Assembly: GCA_034440615.1 (NCBI GenBank)
Contig: JAOTOM010004149.1
Span: 167,489 to 231,488 of the forward strand
DNA: 64,000 nt
From: Ashinkailepas kermadecensis
Taxonomy: Eukaryota > Arthropoda > Thecostraca > Neolepadidae
Reading direction: 5' to 3'
The position numbers and the translations under genes were made by a program. Below are positions 1 through 10,775 of the stretch, one piece after another. The first letter of the stretch is position 1; every line of letters begins with the position of its first letter. The notes below the pieces were generated by a model. It saw nothing but the letters and a program-made list of their open reading frames with translations, did not search any database and was not told the DNA's origin.

Positions 1-393
1 CTGGGGGCATGTACCCATATAAATTTGTGCTCCTCTGGCCAGCAAACGCCACCCATCTGGGAAGACTCGATGCACTCCATATAATTTGTCAGTCAAACAC
101 ACTCCTTTGAGAAGAAAAGGTGCCCTTTCAGTGTGCTTGAGTACACCCCTTATGCAATTATTTAGCTAGATGTACCCCTTGGAAAGAAAAGGCACTGAAA
201 AGGTACCTCTGCAGTGTGATTGAGTGCACCCTTCCTCAAATTCATTTTTTTCAGCCAGACATCCATTGGAATGAAAAGGTACCCCTCCAGGAGGCTTGAG
301 TGCACCCACTCAAGCCAGAGGCACCCTCTGAAGAAATGGCGTCCCACAAGGCATGACAATTGACACATGACAGTTTATGGATCTGCCCCTTAT
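1..393. mobile_element. hAT-like MITE fragment, left end outside window
   Basis: The stretch is built of imperfect modules of about 75-80 bp, each with GAAAAGGT, then a CC-rich block, then TTGAGTGCACCC or a variant (near 113, 190 and 273). It ends in GAAGAAATGGC and then TATGGATCTGCCCC. The element at 52977-53215 has the same module, the same GAAGAAATGGC block and a GGATCC-type terminus, and it is flanked by a perfect 8-bp target duplication. That makes this a relative whose left terminus lies outside the window. The 68-codon open frame here on the - strand is part of the element and not a gene. Confidence 0.55.
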
Positions 394-1530
394 ATTACCC
401 CACCCCTAGCTACTGTTCCCCCACACTTTTCCAATATTTTGTCCATTCATCTGTAAAATTCATCTGTAATGTCAAATATGTTTTTGTCTGGTGTTTTGCA
501 ATGGTATTTGAATGAATTTGATGTTCTTTTCTTGGTTAATTATTACTTATTGAGACACAAGGTATTCAACTCAAATTGCTTATATCTTGAAAAAGCTTTA
601 ATTTCACTAAGAAATCTGAATTATATGCATTCAAATAACATCAGAAAAAAGAAACATGTTTTTGACCAAAAATTGGACTAGGATTGATATGGGAGGAATA
701 TGGATAATTATCATCCATATTATTCAGAGCACCTTATTGTGTCTAGGTGTGTCGGCTTGCTGTGTGTGATTCCATTTTGAATTGTTCATTGTTTTTGTAC
801 CCTTGGCTTTGGTTTCTACTTCTCTGATTGATGCCCTGGTATGAGCATAGGTTACTTGGATGAATGGATGGATAGATCGATAGATAGATAGGCAAGAGTG
901 GGTATGGCTTTGTCATTCTATAATTTTAACTTTGATTGGGTAGCTAATTGTGCTAGGAGCCATAAGTTTACAGCAGGTGTTACCCTATCTCAACCTGGTG
1001 GTCACATGTACATGGCCAGTAAATTGGACATTTGTATGCAGTTTGGTGGTAGAGGACTTCAAGTGCTAAGTCTATAAAGTGTGGTAATTTTGACTAGATC
1101 TAGTTGATGCTCCCTAGATGTACACCCTGACAGGTGTGCACCAAGGCCAGGTTTGGTGAACCAATCAGTGTGATGGTGCAATTTGCACTGATACTCCAGT
1201 GCACATTCTGGTGCACTGGTGCATGAAAAAGGAACAAAAGCAATATATAGTAAGCAAACAAGGCCATTGTCAACAAATGTGTCTAATGTGCCATATTTGT
1301 CTCACGTCATTCACTGCAGTGTGAAGTTTGTGCTGTCATAATTGCTGGCATATGAAGGAACATTTTGTTACAGACTTACAGCCCACTCCAATGAATATAT
1401 ACTAAATGAATATTTTGGTTTCGTACTAAAAAGTTCACAAGGCTTCCCATATGGGCTTTCTAAAGGCAGGGATTTCTTCATGAAATGTCATGATATGAAG
1501 AAGAATACACACTCGGCTTGTCTATTTCGC
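394..1530. other. No gene recognised; short GATA/GGAT microsatellite
   Basis: AT-rich intergenic DNA without a convincing coding region. Positions 857-892 hold a short interrupted run of GGAT/GATA tetranucleotides. Two small open frames (469-681, 1342-1584) show no family signature. Confidence 0.5.
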
Positions 1531-3065
1531 AATCAATCAATCAATCAATCATATATTGAGGTCTCCATAGTCCAGGCAATGTAGAAACAAGGCATGTACG
1601 TCATGGCTTTTCAGCCCTCTCGTCAAATCACAGTTGAAGATATAAGATAAAATGCCTACTGACCGTCTCCTGATTTAAAATCTAACAATAATAAAGCACA
1701 TTTGAGATGAGCGTATGCAGCACTATATCACGGGTGGCCAGCATCCTTCCTCAACTTCTCATTCCAAGCCGCGATTGCCCTGTATGGGAAGTTGTGTCTG
1801 GTGAATTCAGTCCTAATCCTAGGTAGCTCGAGCATATCTGCGTCTGTACCTCGTGTCCGCCTACTGGAGACTTCGTCACGACGGGTGAGACACTCTGCCA
1901 AGCTAGGAGGGACAGATGTAGACAAGAGCCTCTCGACCATGGCCATATCCCGCTCTTCGACCATCCTCTCGACCCCCGGCCAGCCCAGCGCCTCAAGGGT
2001 GGGCGTTATGTGTTCTCGTCTGCGCTGGCCGGAAACGATACGAGCGCCGAAATTTATGATCTTTTGAATTCTGTATTTCTGCGATTTGTTACAACCTCCC
2101 CAAACTGTCAAACAATACTGAAGGTGTGGGAAAACGAGAGCGTGAACAAGAAGTTTCTTTGTCTCACGCGGAATTTTGTGACGTAATTTTGAAAGCCCGA
2201 CGAGAACAAAATAACACCGCCGAGTGACCTGCGATACTTGCTTTTCCCATGTAAGAGCCGAATCCACGAATACCCCTAGAATCTTAGCGTGAGGCGAAGC
2301 CTCAATTTTGTTGCTTCCGAACTGGATGCTGAACGGGGCTGACTTTTTGCGCAGGGGTTTAATGATCAAGAGCTCAGTTTTGCTTGGGTTAATTTTGAGT
2401 CGACTCTGAGTGAACCAATTTTGGGCGACGCTGAGTGTGTCTTCGACACGCTGTATAAGCCTGGAAATATCCGAATCAGAGTCCAAAAATTGAATGTCAT
2501 CTGCATATGAAACTTGCTTACCACAATTTAGATGTGAGACCAGATCATTAGTGAAAATCAAAAATAATTTTGGTCCCAGCTGGGACCCCTGGACGACGCC
2601 GTGCGTCACCGGCAGGGGTCCAGCGGAACTGTCCTTTATTCTTTGGGTGCGGTCACTCAGCCAGTCCCTGAACCAGTGGTCACTGATCCCGTACCAACCG
2701 AGTTTGTCCAGAAGACGGTCGTGCTCCACCGAATCAAAGGCACGGGACGTATCAGCGGTCAACAAGACGGAAATCTGACCACGATCGCGGTTTGACGTCA
2801 AGTACGACATTGTCTCCAACATGGCGGTTTCGGTCGAGTGGCCGGAGCGAAAGCCGTGTTGGTTTCTAACAAATACATGATTTCTATCCAAATAAGCCGA
2901 CAACTGCAAATTTACCAGTTTTTCACATAGTTTGCCAACGACATTGAGAATTGAAATGGGCCTAAAGTTAGCTGGGTCAGTGCGATCTCCTTTTTTGTGC
3001 AAAGGTAACACAATCGCTTCCTTCCACTCAGCCGGCACCTCTCCAGATCTTGCCCGCACACACCA
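1531..3065 (-). mobile_element. 5'-truncated non-LTR retrotransposon (CR1/L2/jockey-like LINE) with ORF2 C-terminal half
   Basis: The - strand carries an uninterrupted reading frame from 3065 to the stop at 1728, followed by a roughly 200-bp 3' UTR ending in five ATTG/AATC tetranucleotide repeats (1531-1550). A short tandem tail of this kind is typical of CR1/L2-like LINEs. The 3' UTR also holds a small hairpin-prone GGGCTGAAAAGCC element near 1610. In-frame similarity stops abruptly at about 3065 in the middle of a conserved pre-RT motif, which fits 5' truncation during target-primed reverse transcription. No clear target-site duplication was found. Confidence 0.88.
1728..3065 (-). CDS. LINE reverse transcriptase, C-terminal portion of ORF2
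   Basis: About 445 codons without a stop. In order: GEVPAEWKEA and LPLHKKGD (conserved entry to the non-LTR RT domain), NFRPISIL, QHGFRSGHSTETA, the first catalytic Asp region DTSRAFDSVEHDRLL, VVQGSQLGPKLF, and the catalytic box YADD in SYADDIQFL. A C-terminal part then ends near FPYRAIAAWNEKL, usual for CR1/L2-like elements. The endonuclease domain and the start of ORF2 are missing, so the first codon here is arbitrary. The enzyme would copy element RNA at nicked target DNA. The lack of stops over so long a stretch suggests a young copy, but the truncation makes it non-autonomous. Confidence 0.9.
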   Translation of the reverse strand, partial: WCVRARSGEVPAEWKEAIVLPLHKKGDRTDPANFRPISILNVVGKLCEKLVNLQLSAYLDRNHVFVRNQHGFRSGHSTETAMLETMSYLTSNRDRGQISVLLTADTSRAFDSVEHDRLLDKLGWYGISDHWFRDWLSDRTQRIKDSSAGPLPVTHGVVQGSQLGPKLFLIFTNDLVSHLNCGKQVSYADDIQFLDSDSDISRLIQRVEDTLSVAQNWFTQSRLKINPSKTELLIIKPLRKKSAPFSIQFGSNKIEASPHAKILGVFVDSALTWEKQVSQVTRRCYFVLVGLSKLRHKIPRETKKLLVHALVFPHLQYCLTVWGGCNKSQKYRIQKIINFGARIVSGQRRREHITPTLEALGWPGVERMVEERDMAMVERLLSTSVPPSLAECLTRRDEVSSRRTRGTDADMLELPRIRTEFTRHNFPYRAIAAWNEKLRKDAGHP

Positions 3066-3178
3066 TTGTTCTATTTATGTACCTTTTGGTGAATTCAAAT
3101 GCAACAGGTTGTGGGGTGAAAGCTGGTGTGCATTTTACCTGTGCATGTTTTGTATCTTGTGTTCTGACTGCATGCTTG

Positions 3179-3319
3179 GTTGGTTATTGGTTTTCACGAC
3201 ACGTTGACCGTTGAGTCATATAGCGTCGCCAATCTCTCACGCCGATTGGTCGCGGGCGAAGAGTAGCGACAACCTTTCGATTGTGAGACGAGCATCTTAC
3301 CCCTAGACCACTCGACCCC
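3179..3319 (-). mobile_element. tRNA-derived SINE, family A, with 15-bp target duplication
   Basis: Read on the - strand, it begins with a tRNA-like head containing an A-box-like TGGTCTAGGGGTAA and ends in a tail with GTCGTGAAAACCAATAA. It is flanked by perfect direct repeats CTGACTGCATGCTTG at 3164-3178 and 3320-3334, the hallmark of LINE-mediated insertion. Compared with the copy at 19033-19195 it lacks about 20 bp that contain the B box, so this copy should not be transcribable by RNA polymerase III. Confidence 0.85.
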
Positions 3320-3334
3320 CTGACTGCATGCTTG

Positions 3335-4068
3335 TTTCCTGTCATTCTGTCCTTTGCCTTACTTTAAGTAGGAGGGATTGTACTACTTGTCAAAAGCCCT
3401 GTTCCAGTCAGATAAAATAATTCCCATTTGATGTAGGCTTTCATGATTCCATAATTCCAAGTAGGTAGGGAATTAAGCTGCCAATTCTTTATTCTTCATC
3501 CTGTAAGTGTTTTATTTTGGGTTGTCCTTTTGCTCCTTCCATGTCTGAAATGTGTTAAACTACACAAATTCATGTAAGGTGCCCTATTTGGCCGATAAAT
3601 ACAGGTAGAGATACTGAAATATAGAGGTTGTCTTTAGCTGTGCACTTGAATTACCTTCAATCCTGGGTGCACTCAGCATTTTCTTCAGTTGGGAGGGGAG
3701 TGGAGAAAGGTCAGTGAAGCTGATGGATTTTTTTCACGAGTAGGAAGAGGAGAGTTCATGTCTATTTTCAGGGAAAAAATCCTTGGAAAGAGAAATGGCT
3801 GGTTCAGCCCCTAGTGCCCCCTCCCCCTCTTCAGTGTTGTGATGCCTTCAACTTCAATTTATTTGTCCTCTTAGACGTCAGCTGTTTGCCTTAAATACTA
3901 ATATGATGTCATTTACGTCGATGATGTACTCAGTGAAGTTGACATGAGGAAACTTTGGGATTGTAATGGTAACTGATTCATTTTAGTTGAGATTCAGAAT
4001 CATAATTGCTTCTCGTCCTAAAAGAACATCGGATCGAAGCCTATTCCAGCATAACCAGTAAGCATGCT
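3335..4068. other. No gene recognised
   Basis: Intergenic DNA without a recognisable coding segment, RNA gene or clear repeat. Confidence 0.4.
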
Positions 4069-4081
4069 TGTCAAAGCACTC

Positions 4082-4319
4082 ATTTAGTGTTTCACGACGC
4101 ATTGTATGGCGCTGTATAACCTATGCAGTTGATGCGCCCCTAAACCCAAATAACAACAACAACGACACATTTTATGCATGATCACGGCTAAAGGTGCCGC
4201 CCACACTGTTTCGCCGGTGGGCCGCAGGATTGGGAGATGTCCTGAGTGGTGCGAGTGTTGAACCCGGGACCTTTGGTACCTAGATCTCAACACCTTAACC
4301 ATTCGGCCATCCCCGCCCC
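4082..4319 (-). mobile_element. tRNA-derived SINE, family B, with 13-bp target duplication
   Basis: The - strand starts with a tRNA-Ser/Leu-like head (GATGGCCGAATGGTTAAGG as A box, GGTTCAACACTC as degenerate B box). It continues with a unique body, a GTTGTTGTTGTT stretch and a 3' part ending GCGTCGTGAAAC. Perfect 13-bp direct repeats TGTCAAAGCACTC flank it at 4069-4081 and 4320-4332. The terminal GTCGTGAAAAC-like tail resembles that of family A, which suggests both are mobilised by the same LINE. It is not a functional tRNA gene because no acceptor stem closes. Confidence 0.85.
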
Positions 4320-4568
4320 TGTCAAAGCACTCGGATATCAATCATGTGCAAACCTTCTAAAGATCTGTGGAGCCTTATTAACTCTAGTTAGCTTTTTGGT
4401 GGGCCCCTGGTAGGCCTACTGGTGTGGTGACCTCTATGATGATACATTCGTGACCTTACCTCTTGCACATCGTGTTTGGTGGCTACTAGCCACGTATGTA
4501 CTTGCTTACAGATATTCATGTTCCTGGCAGTGCGACTACTATGCACTGAAATTGCTGCTCCCCTGCAG

Positions 4569-4670
4569 GTTCACTGCTGACCCAAGACCCGGTGTGGAGC
4601 TGTGACCTCGCTACGAACTGGTGACCCGGTGTTGGCCTGTGACCTCGCTGCGAACCTGTTACCCGGCGTG
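4569..4670 (+). promoter_or_regulatory. MRPS18B: Possible 3' splice site and 5' leader of MRPS18B with tandem duplication
   Basis: A plausible acceptor (pyrimidine-rich, CTGCAG ending at 4568) precedes the coding region. The leader between it and the start codon is made of roughly 37-bp tandem units starting with GACCCGGTG at 4586 and 4622, with a partial third unit from 4661. Each full unit carries CTGTGACCTCGCT or a close variant. An in-frame ATG at 4602 also exists in the first unit. I prefer the ATG at 4671 because it begins a mitochondrial targeting peptide, while the residues before it come from the repeat. Confidence 0.5.
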
Positions 4671-5258
4671 ATGCTGTGCGTACGGAGGATCGCAGGCATG
4701 CTGTTGCTGCCTGGTTCACGCTTAGTACCGGCGCTGTTGAACAGCGGCGGCGCTGTTCGGATTATGCACAGCGGCACCGACAGCAGCAGTGGCGTGGCCA
4801 GCGTGGACGAGCCCTCGCCGCGACCCATCAACAAGGACCGCAGCAACCCGGTGCCGGTGGAGACGAGCATGGCCTACCTAGAGAGCGCCGCTTACCGCGC
4901 CACATACGGCGACGAGCCGGTCTGGCGTAGCTATCGGCGCAACCACAAGGGCCACATCCCGCCGCGCAAGACGCGTCGCACGTGCGTGCGCGGCGGCCAG
5001 CTGGCTACCGGCAGCGCGTGCCCCATCTGCCGCGACGAGTTCCTGGTGCTCCACTACCAGAACACGGCGCTGCTGCGTCAGTTCGTGTCGGAGTTCAACG
5101 GTGCCGTGCTGGACTTCTCTCGGACGGGCCTGTGCCAGGTGCAGCACCGGCAACTGCTGGCCGCCATGCACAAGGCAAAGGAGTACGGCACCATGTCGTT
5201 CGACGTCCCCTTCCGTGTGTACGACTATGATGAGTACGCGCCGGTGGCCTCCGAGTAA
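4671..5258 (+). CDS. MRPS18B: Mitochondrial small-subunit ribosomal protein S18B (mS40)
   Basis: A 195-residue protein of the bS18 family, a component of the mitochondrial small ribosomal subunit. Residues 1-34 form a basic, hydrophobic targeting peptide (MLCVRRIAG, then leucine-rich) with arginines and almost no acidic residues. The conserved core follows: AYLESAAYRATYGDEPVW (68-85), YRRNHKGHIPPRKTRRTC (88-105), ACPICRDE (116-123) and RTGLCQVQHRQL (151-162). The cysteines at 105, 117, 120 and 155 match those conserved in S18B-type proteins. The pattern YRRNHKG...PP..TR.TC and the CPICRD box separate it from S18A and S18C. The coding region is unbroken here, whereas vertebrate orthologues are split into several exons. 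It is shorter at the C terminus than human MRPS18B. It lies tail-to-tail with the claudin-like gene (stop at 7878 on the - strand). Confidence 0.92.
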   Translation: MLCVRRIAGMLLLPGSRLVPALLNSGGAVRIMHSGTDSSSGVASVDEPSPRPINKDRSNPVPVETSMAYLESAAYRATYGDEPVWRSYRRNHKGHIPPRKTRRTCVRGGQLATGSACPICRDEFLVLHYQNTALLRQFVSEFNGAVLDFSRTGLCQVQHRQLLAAMHKAKEYGTMSFDVPFRVYDYDEYAPVASE

Positions 5259-5263
5259 AGGCG

Positions 5264-5388
<125 letters not shown>

Positions 5389-7877
5389 ATTATGATGCGA
5401 TCATGGGTACTTTGCACCTGAACTAAGACATGCAGGGCAAAAAGCAAATTGGGTATGACCGGTTAGAGTACCCCCTCCCCCACGCCTTCATCTAAATGAA
5501 AACTTCTTGTCGGGCGTGATTAATTGGGACGCTGTAAGATTACGGGATAGAGCTTTGAAGTCAGGTTATTACCGTGAAGCTATCGGACGAACAACTACGG
5601 AGCCATCCCGGCTACTCACTGAGAGTACATATTCCTGATCAGGTGCTTAATATACGTTTGTATCAGAGCATATGTTGTACGCATCACTTTTCCTTCCGAC
5701 AAAACAATGCGAAGATGGAAGAGGATCCTTCTGTTTATCTCCCGTGCAATGCCCCATGATGTAGGCTAAAATGTTGCCCGACTTTTTGGCAATGTTTCCT
5801 TTCCGTGGGGTCACATGCTGTGTACTGCGTTAGGAATTATAATAGTACACGTTTTCTCGGCTGGTAGAAGTCTGACTAGTCATGTCAGGCTTTGGCCATG
5901 CCAGTGTCGGAAACTGGTCATAGCAATTGGTATCTGGCTAAGCTGGACTATAACTGACAGAGACCTAAGACTCTGAATTGCTGAAGTCCCTTCGGTTTTT
6001 ACGCAACTTCGCAAGGAAGGAAGCGCACCAATAATCAGTCTTAAAAAAATATTGTGAATATCTGTCCAGCCAAGCATAACATTTGAGCAGGATTAAAGTG
6101 TTATGCCAACTGCAGGCCTGGTTTTCAGGTGATGCTTTATCTACCCCTCATGGTAAGCATGAATTGTAAAAATAGGTAGTTTTAGCACTGAAGCCGTACG
6201 CACACACACAGCTCCGTTGATATTCAAATATCGGAATTTGTTTAATAGGTTAAAGATACATGGATGTCTCAACCTGGCGCATTTGGCAAGCTTCGAGCCA
6301 TGAGCATCGCGTCGAATTTTGAACCAGGAGACTGGTGAGGCTAGAGGGCTGTTAGATCTATTTTTTCCCCAACCGCATGGGTGCAACGTTAAATTTCGCT
6401 ATGTTTGTAGGACGAGTCCCCCCGTTCGCAACGTTGTGATACTCACTCTTAGACCCCTGTGAGCCCCAGTATTAAGTTTCGAGGAAGCTAAAATAGTCAA
6501 CCTAATGTCACAATATTGCAATTTGACCTGATGATACCTCATGTAGCTGCTCATCCAAAACAAATGTGACGATATCGATTCGATGTATTGTCCTCGGCAT
6601 TCACGAGTATCGCAGGCACAATGAACGGTTGTCTAGCCAATGTTATGGACAAACATCACATTTGCTGGGGCGCTGTCGATGGACTCGCCATACTCACGGT
6701 CATTCAGCACACTAAATGTCGCCCGATGAAGCGATAGAACCCTGTATAGGTGGCATCACTTTCAGCCGGCGAGTCCTGGCGCAGTCTTCTCAACAGGCAC
6801 GCCCGACGCAGAAACCGCACCGCTGAATGTGGTATCGGGAGCAGCACCGGGAGCCTCGAATCCCGACCGAAAACGCGACAACTCCGAGCTGCACATTTCA
6901 CACAACATACGACATTTCGGCACATTTGTGACACACAACCATTCTGCCACCAATCAATCCATAAGCACAGCAGCTCGCATGCCCGTTATAGACAATATTT
7001 ACAGTGGGCCTAGCTGTATCTGGCAGCCATAATCGGGAGGCGTGCACGTGAGATGCAGCGACGCCGCTCGGCGTCCGGCCGCCCATCCCAATTCTGCAGG
7101 GACTGAGTCCTCGTCTGGCTGCGCAAGGAGTGGTGGATGTCGATACCCGATAGCTACGATGTAGTCTACCATCAGCAGTCCACCGGGCCGAGCGCGGGGC
7201 ATTAATTCGATCCATAACTCATTTCTACCATGGCTATTTGATCCAAAGTTCATTTCTTGCTTCGATAAATGGCTATTACCAATTAACTGCCAATAAGTTC
7301 AACCTTGGGATTCGGCTATATCTTCGAAGGATGAAGGCGGAGTGATTGGTTACGCTGGGTTGGCAATACTCAACGCAGGGTAACATTATCTGTGAATCGA
7401 CTGACCTGCGGTGGAATTGAGCTGTAGATCGAATGACAGAGCGGACCAGGCGTCTGACGTAAAATTACGCATTGTCGCCGCGGACGTGATCGATGTGACC
7501 CCAGCGCGACCGCGTACCGGTCGGTCGCGCACGCGTACCACGGAGGCAATGCCCTATAAGGGCAAGATTGAGCTCGGTGACGTCTAGGAGATGGGTGGTG
7601 ATTACAGACCAAACGGTAAAATGGTTAAGCGAGCAGGTCTCAAGATGAGGTTTGTGTTCGACGTGGTTGACCACAAATAGTAGAAAAAGTAACGCGTTTT
7701 AAAAGTTGTAAAAGCAACATCCAGAGAACACCATCTATAAACACTTCGGAAGATGCATGGTATCGTTCGGAGTGTGATGTCCAAATGCAGCCGTCGAGGG
7801 AATGCTGAGAATACGGCCACGGCGGGCCAGGAAGACTCTGGTGCGGTACAGCCACGCTAGGTGGCGCTAGTGTAAGT
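5389..7877. other. Unassigned DNA between two convergent genes
   Basis: This contains the presumed 3' UTRs of MRPS18B (+) and of the claudin-like gene (-). I found no AATAAA in the expected position for either, and no conserved coding segment. Several open frames of 60-120 codons have no family signature. The 6700-7700 part is GC-richer and CpG-containing but otherwise unremarkable. Confidence 0.4.
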
Positions 7878-7990
7878 CTAGTAGTTGTACGGTCCGTACT
7901 GCGAGTTGTAGTAGGGGCCGGGCTGGGCATACTGCTGCGGGTATGCGTACGCAGGACCGTAGCCACCGTTCGAGGACTTCGTTGGGTACA
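7878..7990 (-). CDS. Claudin-like gene, terminal exon 7 (cytoplasmic tail)
   Basis: Acceptor TGTGTTCCAG, entry in phase 1, and 36 codons to the stop TAG. It encodes YPTKSSNGGYGPAYAY and then QQYAQPGPYYNSQYGPYNY, a low-complexity tail rich in Tyr, Pro, Gly and Gln, typical of cytoplasmic tails in this superfamily. The first two bases complete a Val codon with the last base of either exon 6 version. The Tyr-containing C terminus could be a PDZ ligand, but YNY is not a classical class I motif. Confidence 0.82.
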
Positions 7991-8477
7991 CTGGAACACA
8001 GGGATGACACATTATCATCACACGCACGGCCGACGGCCAAAACACTTGCTTGCAAGAGGCGTGGGAGAATTTTGCGCCACCTTCCAGCACATTATCCTCA
8101 CCTCTGGTCGTTTGAATCGAGTAACGTGTGCGGGAAGATTAGCCGGATCGTGCAGGCTGCGTGTACAATTTTCACCCCGTGGGCCATTTATACTGCCCGG
8201 AGGAAGCGTGTGCCTCGGCCCTCTCACACGACGGTTCCCGCACCAGCAGGCAGCAAACCAACATCAATCAGCACAGACCGCGTATAGACCACACCTCTTC
8301 CTTTGTGGCTGGCGCCATCGACTGCGCTCGCTGCGCCTAACTGGTCAGAGGAGCGAGTGGACCGTAACCTCGGCCTACCATGACAGTACCCCGCTAGCAT
8401 TGCAACCGGAAACCGGGGGCAACAAAGCAACGATCGGCCAACATGATACAAGGCTCCAGAAATCTGGATATTGTATG
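7991..8477 (-). other. Intron 6, proximal part
   Basis: Intronic; no further exon or repeat recognised. A 159-codon open frame on the + strand (8004-8483) has no family signature. Confidence 0.45.
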
Positions 8478-8677
8478 CAGTGACGCAGCCAGGATTTTCT
8501 TAACAGGGTCCTAGCAAAATAAACGTGAAGAAAGCGAGAACGCTTCTGGCGCGCGAGGCGCGCCGATTTTTGTTTGTTTTGCACTGAAAATCTCAAAATT
8601 TCTTATTTGATCTAGTTAATTTTGTATGGCTAAGGGAAGGTGCCGTGCATCCCGGGTCCCCCTTCACTGCGTCTCTG
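8478..8677. mobile_element. hAT-type MITE, family 1 (CAGNGNCGCAGCC), 200 bp
   Basis: The left end CAGTGACGCAGCCAGGA and the inverted right end CAGAGACGCAG form terminal inverted repeats. The element is flanked by ATTGTATG (8470-8477) and ATTGTATA (8678-8685), an 8-bp target duplication with one mismatch, as made by hAT transposases. It has no coding capacity. Related copies lie at 17033-17227 and 16250-16405. Confidence 0.85.
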
Positions 8678-10114
8678 ATTGTATACACAATTATGGGCTG
8701 ATGTTGCCATTGTAACCCGATTTGATCGGGAATTATTTGTCAACATGTACGGAAACATTCCAATCTCGAACTGTACTACTGGGACTTAAAGCGCAGAAAG
8801 AATGCGACCATAATACAAAAACACACTCTGAAGGTGAACTCGGGGTATTTTACAAAGCCGGAACATCACACAGCATGGGTACCGTCTAATAATCAGCGCT
8901 GACGGTCCACGCGCGTCAGAGCGGTGATGATCAGCAAAAAGAAGACGTGGGTAATCTCTTTTGATCTAGGAGTGAAAACCTTCAGCGCAGTCGACCTCCA
9001 AAATTCCCCAATGATCAGCGATTTAGTATTTGAATGCAGACGGTTAGTCCCCAAGCACATCCGCACGGTCACGCGATATAAGCATGACTTTGGTCTAGCC
9101 ACCGTTGTAAGAACACCCCTCTGGTGTGTCGTTTGCAACAGCGACCGCCGCTCAGATCACCCACATGGGAGCTGTTTTGATCAGTTGATATGCCAATCAT
9201 AGAAAGATCGAAGCACGTCTCTAGGCACGACATAATACCCCGGGAACATAACTGCCATTAATCTTACAGACATGATAAACAGGACTATCTGCATGGAATC
9301 ACAGTAGGCAGCAGCAGACGACAGCCAGATGTCAGCAGGAAATCAGTGCACAGCGATAGTCAGATCAATTATTGAGCACGCAACACATATCCGGACATAT
9401 CGGACACATAGGGCAAAAGGTGCAGATGGATATGTATACGGTACATTCGTGTGGTCCGAAATGCAAAGTTTCTTCGATTCAGCGGAGCCGTGTTTTTCCA
9501 TTGGTCTTTGTGAGAGGATTCCAAAATGGTGCAGCGATCGATACTTTGAAACTCACCTTGCCCCAAATTAATTGAAGCTTTGCAAAATACAGCCAAAATC
9601 TGATATTCGACTAAGTATTTGCTAATGTTTATAGCCAGCGTTTTTAATTTCCTGTGGGCTGATCGGGTTAACCGTTTCTGCTCAGGAAAACATCCATAAA
9701 TGCATTGCAAATTATACTGGCGCCCAATGCTATGGGCAAACGGCATCACATCACATGCCATCGCATAGGCATCACATGACAGCCTGGGCAGGGAGTGACC
9801 ACACTGTGCTAGTGCAAATGTACATTACGCACCGAACCTGGGGCATATAACTTGGGGGTAAGCGTTCTTTTCCTGAATTCGGGGAACTTCTGCCTGTGCA
9901 GCTCCATCCTCTGCAGGAGGAACTGCCTCATCTTCTCATCCTTGGTCAGAGTCTCCACGTAACCAGTGATGAGATCGGGATGACAAGGACTCCGAGGACG
10001 TCAAGGGCATCTTGTCAGAACTGGACACTGGTCCTGACGCTCCATATAAGAAACTGGCGTTACGGTCGCCCTTGCAGCTGGATATGAGAGACAAAGGTGT
10101 AAGATCTGACGAAG
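8678..10114. other. Intron 6, middle part
   Basis: No exon, RNA gene or clear repeat recognised. The last 200 bp may belong to the degenerate element that follows, but the frame cannot be followed there. Confidence 0.4.
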
Positions 10115-10775
10115 GTGCTGAGCGGGCACAACAGTCAGGTCCTGCTCAGGGACGACAACGACGAACTGGTCATGCCCTCACTGACAGTGTTGGGCGAGAT
10201 CCCACCTGGTGGGATCAAGTGGATGAAGCCTGAAGCCATTCACAAGGCCCGCTACATGACCCACGGGATCTATGACAACAAATGCTCGCCTTTCACATGG
10301 CCTTGAGCTACGACAGGGTCGCCCGTCACCGCCCTGCGTAGGTTTGTGCAGTTCAACTGCCTGTTATACGTCCTTCACTTCCTGCAGATGCTACAGTGAA
10401 CGATCTGCACTTCATCAAGCGGCTGTTGCGGTACAGAACAGTGGAACGCGACATGGTCGAGACAGCGCTGACGGTTATGCGGAGGCACAGCTGGCGCCTG
10501 ACCCAGGAGGTGGTGGTATTCGCCCTCTTCAGCGGCAGACTGAACGAAGACCAGAAGTCCCGGCTGGCAGCTAGACTCCTCACCTTCCCTATCCCGGAGG
10601 TCTTACAGCTCGGAGTCCCCGATTTCCCCGACGTGGAGCACACTCATCTGGTGGACCTGCTCGAACCCAACAGCTGGGCCCAGTTCAGGATCCTCAACGT
10701 CGGGTTCAACTGGCTGCAGAGCAGCCCCGAGACGTGGTCAGAGGAATCGGAGTGGAATACGCCACTGATAGAGAA
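10115..10775 (+). pseudogene. Degenerate copy of an uncharacterised, probably element-borne protein, antisense in intron 6
   Basis: Three pieces in different frames read as one protein: RDDNDELVMPSLTVLGEIPP with WMKPEAIHKARYMTHGIY (10115-10290); LRRFVQFNCLLYVLHFLQM (near 10338-10395); and NDLHFIKRLLRYRTVERDM through RRHSWRLTQEVVVFALFSG to PNSWAQFRILNVGFNWLQ (10398-10760). The motif order (KP.A.HKARWM, then ND...K.L..YR, then RRHxWYLT...FxLFS, then SW..F..L....WL) matches a family of uncharacterised proteins I recall as recurrent in invertebrate genomes and probably linked to mobile elements. I cannot give it a function. Frameshifts and loss of both ends make it a pseudogene. Its right edge runs straight into a duplicated splice-donor unit of exon 6a. 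Confidence 0.6.
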
